From Pedobacter frigiditerrae (GTDB taxonomy: Bacteria; Bacteroidota; Bacteroidia; Sphingobacteriales; Sphingobacteriaceae), in the NCBI RefSeq assembly GCF_004331645.1, contig NZ_SJSK01000004.1, positions 186,001 to 250,000 on the forward strand: a stretch of 64,000 bases of DNA, read 5' to 3'. The notes under the pieces were generated by a model. The model was not told where the DNA came from. It saw only the letters and a list, made by a program, of their open reading frames with translations, and searched no databases. The position numbers and the translations under genes are program-made. Of this stretch, positions 28,617-36,965 are shown in pieces (position 1 is the first letter of the stretch; each line of letters begins with the position of its first letter).

Positions 28617-30560
28617 CTAACCAACATGTTTTCTCACGATGCCCAATCTTTTCATTTTTGAATTTAGTGTAGTTGCTGGCACATCCAAAAGCTCGGCTGC
28701 TCCACCCGGACCAGATATCCTGCCACCACTTTTCTTGAGTACAGTTAAAATATAATCACGTTCATTTTCGTCAATGGATTTCACATGTCCGTCTTCCTGC
28801 TGCACTAGAGGCCGATCTGTAGGCGTATTGGGCAAGATTACCCTGTCTATGTTATTTTCCCGACTTAACAGGATATTTCTTTCCATGATATGCTCTAACT
28901 CTCTTACATTTCCCGGCCAAGCATAATCCTCTAATTCCTTGAGCGCCTGGTCTGATAGCTTAACCTCTGCTTTTCCAACCATAGCCCCATACTTTTCTAG
29001 AAAATGCGCCACCAATATGGGTATGTCACCTTTTCTATCTCTCAAGGGGGGCAGTATAATTGGGAATACATTTAGTCTGTAATAAAGATCTAGCCTAAAA
29101 CGACCCGCAGCAACTTCCTTTTCCAGATTGCAATTGGTGGCGGCTATTATTCTTACATCTATCTTGATGGTCTCTCTCCCGCCAAGCCTTTCAATTTCCC
29201 TTTCCTGTAATACTCGTAATAACTTTGCCTGTGACTCCAATGGTAACTCTCCCATTTCGTCCAAGAATATCGTACCACCCGATGCCTGCTCAAATTTCCC
29301 GATCCGCCTTTCTATTGCCCCGGTGAAAGCTCCCTTCTCATGCCCAAATAGCTCTGATTCGATCAGGTGTGTGGGCAATGCAGCGCAATTGACCACGACT
29401 ATAGGTTTCTTGGACCTTGGGGAAAGTTCATGTATGGACTTGGCAAACCGTTCTTTTCCAGTACCACTTTCACCCAAAATAAGGACAGACGTTTCTAGCG
29501 GTGCAACAATGGATAGGTGATCTAATGCTGTAAGTAAAAGATGGCTTTTACCAATAATTCCCACAAAACCGTTTTGCTTTACATTAGCAGCATACATTTT
29601 ATTGGGGTTTACCTGAAGGTTTTCTCTTGGTGCTCTTTTAACATCCTTAACTATACCATCAAAGGTTAATGACATTTGTTTTTGCAGGCGATTAACCAGC
29701 GTTAAGTGACGATTGTTATATACATCGTTCTTACGACTATAAAAAGATAAGGTAAATCCTGCTCTCCCCTCAATTGGAATAAACATGACCAAGTTAGATG
29801 ACATACCAAAAGTTTTGGCAACCAGTTTTTTTGATGGATTGATTTTACATACTTCTTCGAAATCGGCTAGGTTATAAATGGCCGATCTGGTATCTTCTGA
29901 TGCTGGAACTTGGTACTTAGTAAGGTCCGATGATTGAAGCCCTGTCATGGTCATCAGTTCCTGAGTTCCGATAGCTTGGTATTCATTAAAGCTCAATCGC
30001 AAGAAACAAACACCATCGTATGGTATGCTATCTAGGTTTTTCATACCTATGGCAACAAAATCGAAAGGAATATGTGGCTGTATCGTCTTGGATATTTTCA
30101 GAAACTTGTCTTGCCAATTAATTTCTTGTGAAATAATATCCGTAATTACCGACTGCAAAGCTAGTTCTGTATCACGCTTAAGAGAAATGTTCTGATGATG
30201 CAGGTATTGTGCAATTTCCAGGCTTACCAATACATCTTTTTCTCGGAAAGGCTTTACCAAGAAGCCGTAGGGTTGCGTACTTTTTGCTTGCTCTAATATT
30301 TTTTGATTCGAATTAGCAGATAGGTAAACAAAGGCAATGTTCCTTTCCAACAACTCTTTGGCTAAATCAATACCTGTAAGTTTACCTTCCAGATGAATGT
30401 CTAACAAGACCAATTGGGGGGTGTGTTTAGCGATAATCACTCGGGCCTCTTCAACTGAGCTTGCTATGCCACAAACTAGGTAGCCAGCTTTTTCCAATAT
30501 CATAGAAAGATCATTGGCGACAATAAATTCGTCTTCTACTATCAATATTTTTATGCCCAT
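28617..30560 (-). CDS. Sigma-54-dependent response regulator: REC-GAF-AAA+-HTH
   Basis: 647 aa. The receiver domain (4-115) has its phospho-acceptor Asp in LVLLDIHLEG and Lys in FLVKPFRE. A GAF-like region follows (about 130-320). The AAA+ domain (about 340-575) has Walker A LGESGTGKERF, the sigma-54-contacting GAFTGA loop, Walker B GGTIFLDEMGELP and an arginine-finger region. A Fis-type HTH (about 605-645, GGAAELLDVPATTLNSKMKR) ends the protein. Phosphorylation should license ATP-driven opening of sigma-54 promoters. No kinase is adjacent, but two receiver-less TPR kinases lie 6-13 kb away. It is the obvious activator of the -24/-12 promoters at 26926, 30938 and 40072. Confidence 0.95.
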   Translation of the reverse strand: MGIKILIVEDEFIVANDLSMILEKAGYLVCGIASSVEEARVIIAKHTPQLVLLDIHLEGKLTGIDLAKELLERNIAFVYLSANSNQKILEQAKSTQPYGFLVKPFREKDVLVSLEIAQYLHHQNISLKRDTELALQSVITDIISQEINWQDKFLKISKTIQPHIPFDFVAIGMKNLDSIPYDGVCFLRLSFNEYQAIGTQELMTMTGLQSSDLTKYQVPASEDTRSAIYNLADFEEVCKINPSKKLVAKTFGMSSNLVMFIPIEGRAGFTLSFYSRKNDVYNNRHLTLVNRLQKQMSLTFDGIVKDVKRAPRENLQVNPNKMYAANVKQNGFVGIIGKSHLLLTALDHLSIVAPLETSVLILGESGTGKERFAKSIHELSPRSKKPIVVVNCAALPTHLIESELFGHEKGAFTGAIERRIGKFEQASGGTIFLDEMGELPLESQAKLLRVLQEREIERLGGRETIKIDVRIIAATNCNLEKEVAAGRFRLDLYYRLNVFPIILPPLRDRKGDIPILVAHFLEKYGAMVGKAEVKLSDQALKELEDYAWPGNVRELEHIMERNILLSRENNIDRVILPNTPTDRPLVQQEDGHVKSIDENERDYILTVLKKSGGRISGPGGAAELLDVPATTLNSKMKRLGIVRKHVG

Positions 30561-30981
30561 GATAGTTTTTCTTTAATTTGAGAGCTAGACTTTGAACAAT
30601 AAATAGCGTTAAAATGCATGGTTCAATTTTAAATTTAGATTTTGTATAGCTAGGGATGCAAAATAGATGCCCAATAAATTCTAATGCTTTTAGGTCAATA
30701 CAGTTACCTGAGAGATGGTAAAATGGCTATTTTCCGTTAAATGGCGAAATATCGTCAATTAACCAATCACAGTGTATTAGCCTACTCTAAATTCGTTTAA
30801 AAAACCGAAGCTACCAAATATGGTGAAATAATGGACTGAACCATATTTCGCTATCTCACATCGTCACTCGACGAAATACAGTAAGGACACACCAATGAAT
30901 TAATGTCAAAATGCTATAAATCAGGTAATTGAACATATGGTATTGCTATTGTATTTATCGGTTCACGTATAACAACAAAGC
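30561..30981. promoter_or_regulatory. 421-bp divergent regulatory region with a cluster of CGAAATA-like sites
   Basis: There is no gene. Sites are CGAAATA at 30745-30751, TGAAATA at 30824-30830, inverted TATTTCG at 30844-30850 and CGAAATA at 30872-30878. The last is 60 bp upstream of the -24 element at 30938; the inverted and direct sites form a pair with a 21-bp spacer. Confidence 0.5.
30938..30953 (+). promoter_or_regulatory. Sigma-54-like promoter of the six-gene operon
   Basis: TGGTATTGCTATTGTA has GG-N10-GT spacing and matches TGGYRYRN4TTGCW except at R7 and the final C (T here). The predicted start is about 20 nt before the ATG at 30982. Confidence 0.6.
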
Positions 30982-31737
30982 ATGAAAAAATTATTCAATA
31001 AAATAGCACTAATTACCGGGGGAAACAGCGGTATTGGCTACGCAACTGCAAAATTGCTAAAGGAACAGGGAGCAACCGTGATCATCACCGGTAGGGATGA
31101 AAACAAGTTAGCCAGTGTTTCAGCTGCATTAGGTGTCATGGCAATTAAATGTAATCAAGATAGCCTAGCGTCCATCAATCAAATGACTAGCGAAATACAA
31201 GGTAAATTTGGTCAACTGGACATTATTTTCCTTAATGCCGGAATTGCGGAGTTCTCGCCGTTTGAACAGGCAAGTGAAGCCCATTTCGACAACCTTTTCA
31301 ATGTGAATGTAAAGGGCGTGTTTTTCACTTTGCAAGGATTAATCCCTTTGCTGAAAGAAGGTGGTTCAATTATTTTCAATACTTCTGTAAATGCTCAGCT
31401 AGGGATGCCAGGATCAGGAGTATATGCGGCAACCAAAGGGGCATTGTTAAGTTTAAACAGGGTTCTAGCAAAGGAACTTGCCGACAGAAAGATACGTGTC
31501 AATGCAATTTCGCCAGGCCCGGTACAAACACCACTATATGACACCCTGGGAATGGCCACCGATGCAATCACAATGATGGGTCAAATCCTAAGTCAAAAAA
31601 TCCTTCTTGGCCGTTTTGGCCAACCTGAAGAGATAGCAAATGTGGTTTCTTTCCTCTCTGGCGACGAATCAAGCTTCATAACTGGAACGGAAATCGTAGT
31701 TGACGGTGGCTTTACCGTAAATGCCATAACAGGCTAA
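30982..31737 (+). CDS. Short-chain dehydrogenase/reductase
   Basis: 251 aa, a classical SDR. ITGGNSGIGYATAKLL binds the cofactor and TGRDENK at beta-2 suggests NADPH. FLNAGIAEF, the Ser of NTSVNAQ and the Tyr-Lys of YAATKGALLSLN form the active site, and VVDGGFTVNA is the usual end. It is the first gene of the operon downstream of the sigma-54-like promoter, 17 bp before the alpha/beta hydrolase. It probably acts on a carbonyl or alcohol intermediate or a quinone; the exact substrate is not readable. It is a clear family relative of the SDRs at 25256 and 46731. Confidence 0.92.
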   Translation: MKKLFNKIALITGGNSGIGYATAKLLKEQGATVIITGRDENKLASVSAALGVMAIKCNQDSLASINQMTSEIQGKFGQLDIIFLNAGIAEFSPFEQASEAHFDNLFNVNVKGVFFTLQGLIPLLKEGGSIIFNTSVNAQLGMPGSGVYAATKGALLSLNRVLAKELADRKIRVNAISPGPVQTPLYDTLGMATDAITMMGQILSQKILLGRFGQPEEIANVVSFLSGDESSFITGTEIVVDGGFTVNAITG

Positions 31738-31754
31738 CAACTTAATCTTAGATT

Positions 31755-32543
31755 ATGAAAATAAAAACTTTAGCACCCAGAAATATCGTCTTCATTACAG
31801 GAGCATTTGTAAGCAGTAGCAGTTGGGACCAATTGCAAATTTTCTTTAGGGAAAGGGGATTTGAAACCGCTACCCCTGCATGGCCATTCAAAGAATCTTC
31901 TGCCAATGCACTTAGATTGAGGCATCCAGATCAAGAAGTGGCCTCAACAAGATTGGCAAGTTTAGTAGAATACTATACAGCATATGTTTCAAAACTCCCA
32001 GAAAAGCCAATCCTAATTGGCCACTCGATGGGTGGTCTCTTGGTTCAACTCCTTATCCAAAAAGGACTCGCTTTTGCTGGTATTGCCATTCACTCCTTAC
32101 AGCCACAAGGCATTTTTACTTTCAAGTTTTCTTTTTATAAGGCTGGATGGGGCCCCTTAGGCTTTTTCACCTCCACAAAAAAAACCTATCTGATGTCTTT
32201 TAAGGAGTGGCAATATGCATTTACCAATTGTATGCCTTATGAAGAACAAAAAGAGGCCTATTATAAATTTCTAATACCAGAATCAAAGCTAGTTGTGCGT
32301 GATGCCATTACAAGTGTAGCTAAGGTTGATTTTAAGAAACCCCATGTACCCCTGCTCTTCATTTCTGGTAGCATAGATAGGTTTATTCCCGCTTCGCTTA
32401 ACTATTCAAACTACAAAAAATATAGCCATAGTGGTTCTATTACAGCTTATAAAGAATTTGAAGGAAGAAATCATTTTGTGTTGGGACAGCCCGGCTGGGA
32501 GGAAAGTGCAAATTATATCCTTGGTTGGATAAGCAACCTATAA
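31755..32543 (+). CDS. Alpha/beta hydrolase
   Basis: 262 aa, no signal peptide. FITGAFVSSSSWDQL corresponds to the oxyanion strand, the nucleophilic Ser is in LIGHSMGGLLVQLL, the acid is probably the Asp of SGSIDRFIPAS, and the His is in FEGRNHFVLGQPGWEE. The closest style is the lysophospholipase/esterase-like branch. It is the second gene of the sigma-54-controlled operon, followed 31 bp later by the amidohydrolase. The substrate is unknown; an ester or lactone hydrolysis step would fit with the neighbouring oxidoreductase. Confidence 0.9.
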   Translation: MKIKTLAPRNIVFITGAFVSSSSWDQLQIFFRERGFETATPAWPFKESSANALRLRHPDQEVASTRLASLVEYYTAYVSKLPEKPILIGHSMGGLLVQLLIQKGLAFAGIAIHSLQPQGIFTFKFSFYKAGWGPLGFFTSTKKTYLMSFKEWQYAFTNCMPYEEQKEAYYKFLIPESKLVVRDAITSVAKVDFKKPHVPLLFISGSIDRFIPASLNYSNYKKYSHSGSITAYKEFEGRNHFVLGQPGWEESANYILGWISNL

Positions 32544-32574
32544 TCATTAATCACACTACATAACATTAAAAGAG

Positions 32575-34341
32575 ATGAATTGCAAAATCAAATTCTTACT
32601 CCTACTGGCCATTTGCCCCTTGTTATTATTTGCCCAAAAGGCCGATCTCATCATCATTAATGGGAAAATTGCCACTATGAATAAGGCAAATGAATTTAGG
32701 CAAGCAGTAGCTATCAAAAATGGAATTATCCAAGAGGTAGGCCTATCCGCACACATCCTTAATACCTATAAAGCAAAATCTACAAGAATAATTGATGCTG
32801 GTGGAAAAACGGTTATACCTGGACTTAATGACAGTCACATGCACATTATCAGAGAGGGATTGCACTACAACAGTGAGCTTCGCTGGGATGGGGTTAAAAC
32901 TCTTAAACGTGCAATGGAAATATTAAAAGAACAAGCACAGCGTACTCCCCCAGGTGTTTGGATCAAAGTAATAGGCGGATGGAATGAGTTCCAATTTGTA
33001 GAGAAAAGACAACCTACCATTGATGAAATTAATGAAGCTGTACCAGACAAACCTGTATTCATTACTTATCTCTATGGCAAAGCATTTCTTAACAAAAAAG
33101 GAATTGAAGTATTGGGTTATAATCAAAATACCCACTACGAAGGAAGCCTTTTAGAAAAAGACAAGAATGGTAAATTAACAGGGTTAATGTTTGCCAAGGA
33201 GACGCCAAAAGCACTCTATACCACATTGGCACTTACTACCGTGCTTAACCATGAAGAAAGGTTAAACAGTACGCTCCAATTTTATAGAGAACTGAACAGT
33301 TTCGGGCTAACCAGTGCTGTAGATGCCGCTGGTGGTGGACAAAATTATGATGCAGACTATGGGGTTGCAGCAGAATTAGCCAAACAAGGAAAATTGAATG
33401 TAAGGACATCCTATTATCTCTTCGCACAAAAAAAGGGAACTGAATTAAAGGATTATCAAAAGTGGGTAGCAACTACCTATCCCAATAAAAACGACCATAT
33501 GCTGATGGCTAATGGTTATTCAATGGAAGGCGCCGGAGAAAATATCGTAGCGTCTGCAGCAGATTTTGAGAATTTCCTAGAACCTAGAATTGTCCTTTCT
33601 GACAGTATGGAGACTGACCTTGAACCCATAATTCGCCTGTTGGTTAAAAATAAATGGCCATTTAGATTACATGCCACCTACGGCGAATCTATTGAACGGA
33701 TGTTAAAGGTGTTTGAAAAGGTAAATAAAGATATACCATTTAATGGCTTAAGATGGTGCTTTGACAATGCAGAAACAATAACAGATGCACAGCTGCTAAG
33801 AGTAAAGCAATTAGGAGGAGGTGTTGCCGTACAGTTTAGGATGTACTTTCAAGGAGAGCTTTACAACAAGATGTACGGCAAGCCAGAAAGGCAACTCCCT
33901 CCCATTAAACAGATGCTAAAATTGGGCATTCCGGTTGGTGTTGGTACTGACGCACCAAGGATTTCTACCTACAACCCATGGATGTCCCTCCATTGGTTAT
34001 TAACGGGAAAAACAATTGGAGGAATGCAATTCTGGCCAAAAGACCAAGTACTAGACAAGTACACAGCACTAAAATTATACACAGCTGGTAGCGCCTGGTT
34101 TTCTGGGGAGGAAAAATTAAAGGGAAAAATCAAAAAGGGAATGTACGCGGATATGGTAATTCTTTCTGGCGATTATTTCCAACTTCCAAACGATGAGATC
34201 AGAAAACTCGCGGCAAAAGTTACTATCGTAAACGGTAAGGTAGTTTATGCTACAGCCGAATATAAATCGCTTGACCCAGGTATAGCAGCTGTTATACCAT
34301 CATGGTCGCCAGTAAAATATCATGGAGGATATCAAAGATGA
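32575..34341 (+). CDS. Exported amidohydrolase (amidohydrolase_3/YtcJ-like)
   Basis: 588 aa. Signal peptide (LLLAICPLLLFAQ), then DLIIINGKIATMNKANEF, the typical opening beta-sandwich. The first metal pair is in GLNDSHMHIIREG, the later His and Asp ligands are in FRLHATYG, FDNAE and VGVGTDAPR, and the closing sandwich has GMYADMVILSGDYF. The family includes exported metal-dependent hydrolases of amides, imides and enol-ethers. Its stop overlaps the ATG of the VOC gene (ATGA), so the two are translationally coupled. The substrate is unknown. Confidence 0.9.
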   Translation: MNCKIKFLLLLAICPLLLFAQKADLIIINGKIATMNKANEFRQAVAIKNGIIQEVGLSAHILNTYKAKSTRIIDAGGKTVIPGLNDSHMHIIREGLHYNSELRWDGVKTLKRAMEILKEQAQRTPPGVWIKVIGGWNEFQFVEKRQPTIDEINEAVPDKPVFITYLYGKAFLNKKGIEVLGYNQNTHYEGSLLEKDKNGKLTGLMFAKETPKALYTTLALTTVLNHEERLNSTLQFYRELNSFGLTSAVDAAGGGQNYDADYGVAAELAKQGKLNVRTSYYLFAQKKGTELKDYQKWVATTYPNKNDHMLMANGYSMEGAGENIVASAADFENFLEPRIVLSDSMETDLEPIIRLLVKNKWPFRLHATYGESIERMLKVFEKVNKDIPFNGLRWCFDNAETITDAQLLRVKQLGGGVAVQFRMYFQGELYNKMYGKPERQLPPIKQMLKLGIPVGVGTDAPRISTYNPWMSLHWLLTGKTIGGMQFWPKDQVLDKYTALKLYTAGSAWFSGEEKLKGKIKKGMYADMVILSGDYFQLPNDEIRKLAAKVTIVNGKVVYATAEYKSLDPGIAAVIPSWSPVKYHGGYQR

Positions 34342-34850
34342 ATAAGCGCATAAAAACCCTTTCAATAGTACTGTTAATATTGGGATGCCAATTTGCAAAA
34401 GAACTAAGCGCACAAGAAAAATTCAAGGTTTTCGGAATGGCCATCAGCGTAAAAGATTTAGAGGTATCCATTAAGTGGTATCATGACATACTTGGCTTCA
34501 GGGTGCTACAGAGGTCTGAATTTCCACTGATCAACGCAAAAACTGCCTTTATAGAAGGTGCCGGCATACGCCTTGAGTTACTAGAAGTGAAAGATTCTTT
34601 TCGCGAGGCATCACTTTTTGCAGACCCACCAAACCATATGCGCCTGATCGGAAACAAGGCTCTCATACTTTATGTGGACAACCTTAACCAGATTACAAAG
34701 GAACTAGAAATAAAAAAGGTTGTGTTTGCCTTCAAGGAGGTAAAGCTGAACGACAAGGGATTAACAAGCACGCTTATCCGAGATCCTGATGGAAATTTCA
34801 TCAGCATTTTCGGCAAAAAGGGAATGATTCCAATTAACCAAAAAAAATAA
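34338..34850 (+). CDS. VOC-family (glyoxalase-fold) protein, exported
   Basis: The start at 34338 is chosen because ATGA overlaps the previous stop and MNKRIKTLSIVLLILGCQ gives a signal sequence, with LLILGC possibly a lipobox. The 170-aa protein has two beta-alpha-beta3 units: MAISVKDLEVSIKWYHDILG and the second around LILYVDNLNQITKEL, ending IRDPDGNFISIF. The metal ligands of glyoxalase I-like enzymes are only partly evident. VOC proteins include lyases, isomerases and dioxygenases; one in an exported catabolic set probably handles a small carbonyl or aromatic product. The assignment is limited to the fold. Confidence 0.85.
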   Translation: MNKRIKTLSIVLLILGCQFAKELSAQEKFKVFGMAISVKDLEVSIKWYHDILGFRVLQRSEFPLINAKTAFIEGAGIRLELLEVKDSFREASLFADPPNHMRLIGNKALILYVDNLNQITKELEIKKVVFAFKEVKLNDKGLTSTLIRDPDGNFISIFGKKGMIPINQKK

Positions 34851-34853
34851 AAA

Positions 34854-35873
34854 ATGAAAAAGAAAAGACTATTTATTTTAATGTTCTTATTGAGCTTGCT
34901 CAACTTAAAGAACATCGCCATGGCTCAGCTGCCACTGCCCCCACACGTTCCCATTTGGGATGCGAACAAAGTGGAACTAAAACTGCAGAAAATAACAGCA
35001 GATGCTTATGCCATTATCCCCTCAACCGCAGTCACGGAAACCTCAAAAGGTATACCACAAGCTACAACGGGTGGATTTATTATTGGCGAAAAAGGTGTGT
35101 TGTTAATCGAGGTGATGATGACCAAAAGGCTTTTCGACCAGCAAATCAAATTGATTCGTTCGGTAACCGACAAGCCCATTCTTTTTGCAGTGAACACCAG
35201 TGACCATGGCGATCACTGTTTCGGCAACTACCTATTACCTCCAACAACACTGATTATCCAGAATGAGTTTGCCAAAGATAACCTTGCAGCAAACTACGAA
35301 GGGATTAAACAGTTTATGGTAATGCTTTTTGGCACGAACAGGGGTATAGAAAATACCGTTTATCGCCCTGCAGATATTGTTATTCCAAAAAATAGTAATC
35401 TTAAGATAGACTTGGGCAAAGGAAAAATCATTGAACTGATGAACGTGGGCACTGCACAATCTCCAGCCGATCTGTTTGTATGGATGCCATCAACCAAGGT
35501 ATTTTGGGCAGGAAATCCTTTCATAGCGGAAAGCCCCACCATCCCTTGGTTGTTCGATGGCTTCTTCTTGGAGCCAGCAGAAAACCTCAAAAAAGTTTAC
35601 GATTTCTTACCAAATGATGCCATCGTAATTCCAGGGCACGGAAAAATGACCAATAAGGCAGGTATCAAATACACCATTGATTATGTAGAGACCTTAAAGA
35701 CTAATGTAGAAAAAGCAGTTGCAGAAGGACTAAGCCTTGAGCAAGCAAAGGCATCCATCAAAATGCCAGAATTTAACAAAGGTTACGTGCTTTTCGATTG
35801 GTTGCATTTCAATTTTAATCTTCCAAATGCCTTTAAAGACATCAGTGCAAATAAAAAATCAAACATTAAATAA
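34854..35873 (+). CDS. MBL-fold protein with degenerate metal site, exported
   Basis: 339 aa. Signal peptide (LFILMFLLSLLNLKNIAMAQ). Metallo-beta-lactamase fold: GGFIIGEKGVLLIE, the metal loop VNTSDHGDHCFGNY, then MNVGTAQSPADLFVWMPS, FWAGNP and IPGHGKM. The usual HxHxDH is SxHxDH here; the later His (normally in AHTPGD-like loops) is Gln, and the Asp of AGD is Asn in AGNP. Three metal ligands are therefore replaced while D, H and the last H remain. It may bind one metal, bind none, or use altered chemistry. It is the fifth gene of the operon, 3 bp after the VOC gene. Confidence 0.88.
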   Translation: MKKKRLFILMFLLSLLNLKNIAMAQLPLPPHVPIWDANKVELKLQKITADAYAIIPSTAVTETSKGIPQATTGGFIIGEKGVLLIEVMMTKRLFDQQIKLIRSVTDKPILFAVNTSDHGDHCFGNYLLPPTTLIIQNEFAKDNLAANYEGIKQFMVMLFGTNRGIENTVYRPADIVIPKNSNLKIDLGKGKIIELMNVGTAQSPADLFVWMPSTKVFWAGNPFIAESPTIPWLFDGFFLEPAENLKKVYDFLPNDAIVIPGHGKMTNKAGIKYTIDYVETLKTNVEKAVAEGLSLEQAKASIKMPEFNKGYVLFDWLHFNFNLPNAFKDISANKKSNIK

Positions 35874-35889
35874 CCTCAAAAATAAAATC

Positions 35890-36828
35890 ATGAAAAAAAC
35901 AGCAAAATGCTTGATGGTGCTTACCGCCATCTATCTCCTAATGACAATGACTGCAGACAAGGTTCTTGCAGCGACAACAGTGAAGGCTGCAAATCCGCCA
36001 GCTAATTTTAAACACCAATACGCCACAGTAAATGGCGTAAAAATTCACTATGTTATCGGTGGTAAGGGAGCCCCTTTATTATTAGTTCATGGATTTGGTC
36101 AGAATTGGTACATGTGGAACCGCTTATTGCCAGAACTTTCTAAACACTTTACCGTAATAGCGCCAGATTTGAGAGGTGTGGGAGAATCCAGTAAGCCAGC
36201 TGGGGGCTATGATAAAAAGACAATGGCAAAGGATATGCATGAGTTAATGAAAAAACTGGGTTATAGCAGTATAAATTTAGCAGGCCATGACATTGGTTTA
36301 ATGGTTGCTTATGCGTACGCTGCCCAATTTCCAGGTGAAGTTAAAAAATTGGCATTAATGGATGCATTACTTCCGGGGGTAGAACCAGTTTGGAGCCAAG
36401 TAAAGGCAGGTGCATGGTGGTTTGGTTTCTTCGGGATGCCTAATTCTGGTGAAATTGTTTCGGGTAAAGCTGGCCTTTTCCTAACCAGCTTCTGGCCTTT
36501 GGTTGGTTATGTTAAAAACCCATTCACCGTTGCAGAAAAAAATGAATTTATCAGAGCATATAGTGTTACAGGCGCTACAACTGGAGCATTTCATTGGTTT
36601 GGTGCTTTTCCGCAAGATGCGAAAGACAACGTAGAACTGATGAAAACAAAATTGCCTATGCCATTGCTTGCTATGGGCTCACAACATTTTGCAGCTCCAT
36701 TCTTAGCGAGCCATTCTAAACTGGTTGCCACAAATGTGAAAGAATCAATTATAAAAGACTCTGGACATTGGATTGTACAGGAACAAACGGCACAAACATT
36801 AAAAGGACTACTTGATTTCTTTAAATAG
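35890..36828 (+). CDS. Exported epoxide-hydrolase/dehalogenase-like alpha/beta hydrolase
   Basis: The start at 35890 is chosen because MKKTAKCLMVLTAIYLLMTM forms a signal peptide; an upstream in-frame ATG (35737) lies inside the MBL gene. 312 aa. LLLVHGFGQNWYMW, APDLRGVGESSKP, the nucleophile-elbow Asp in LAGHDIGLMVAYAY, and the His in DSGHWIVQEQ. An Asp nucleophile (GHDIG) is the signature of epoxide hydrolases and haloalkane or fluoroacetate dehalogenases rather than esterases. It is the last gene of the sigma-54 operon and is followed by a perfect palindromic terminator. Confidence 0.9.
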   Translation: MKKTAKCLMVLTAIYLLMTMTADKVLAATTVKAANPPANFKHQYATVNGVKIHYVIGGKGAPLLLVHGFGQNWYMWNRLLPELSKHFTVIAPDLRGVGESSKPAGGYDKKTMAKDMHELMKKLGYSSINLAGHDIGLMVAYAYAAQFPGEVKKLALMDALLPGVEPVWSQVKAGAWWFGFFGMPNSGEIVSGKAGLFLTSFWPLVGYVKNPFTVAEKNEFIRAYSVTGATTGAFHWFGAFPQDAKDNVELMKTKLPMPLLAMGSQHFAAPFLASHSKLVATNVKESIIKDSGHWIVQEQTAQTLKGLLDFFK

Positions 36829-36843
36829 GTTCATCAAGACAAG

Positions 36844-36877
36844 AAAAGGGTTTATGATTATAATCATAAACCCTTTT
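36844..36877. terminator. Perfect 17-bp palindromic terminator
   Basis: The left arm AAAAGGGTTTATGATTA is followed directly by its exact reverse complement and then TTTT. The symmetric A/T flanks suit both the plus-strand operon and the converging kinase gene. Confidence 0.8.
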
Positions 36878-36923
36878 TATTGATTTAGTTCACTGGTTCA
36901 TTTGTTCATTAGGCCTACGCCTT

Positions 36924-36965
36924 AAACTTTCAACTCTAAACTTTCAACTCCAAACTCGCAACCTC
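36924..36965. repeat. 14-bp tandem repeat (AAACTTTCAACTCY)
   Basis: Two near-identical units (36924-36937, 36938-36951) and a third diverged unit (36952-36965), the last one reaching into the stop codon of the histidine kinase gene. Confidence 0.6.
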
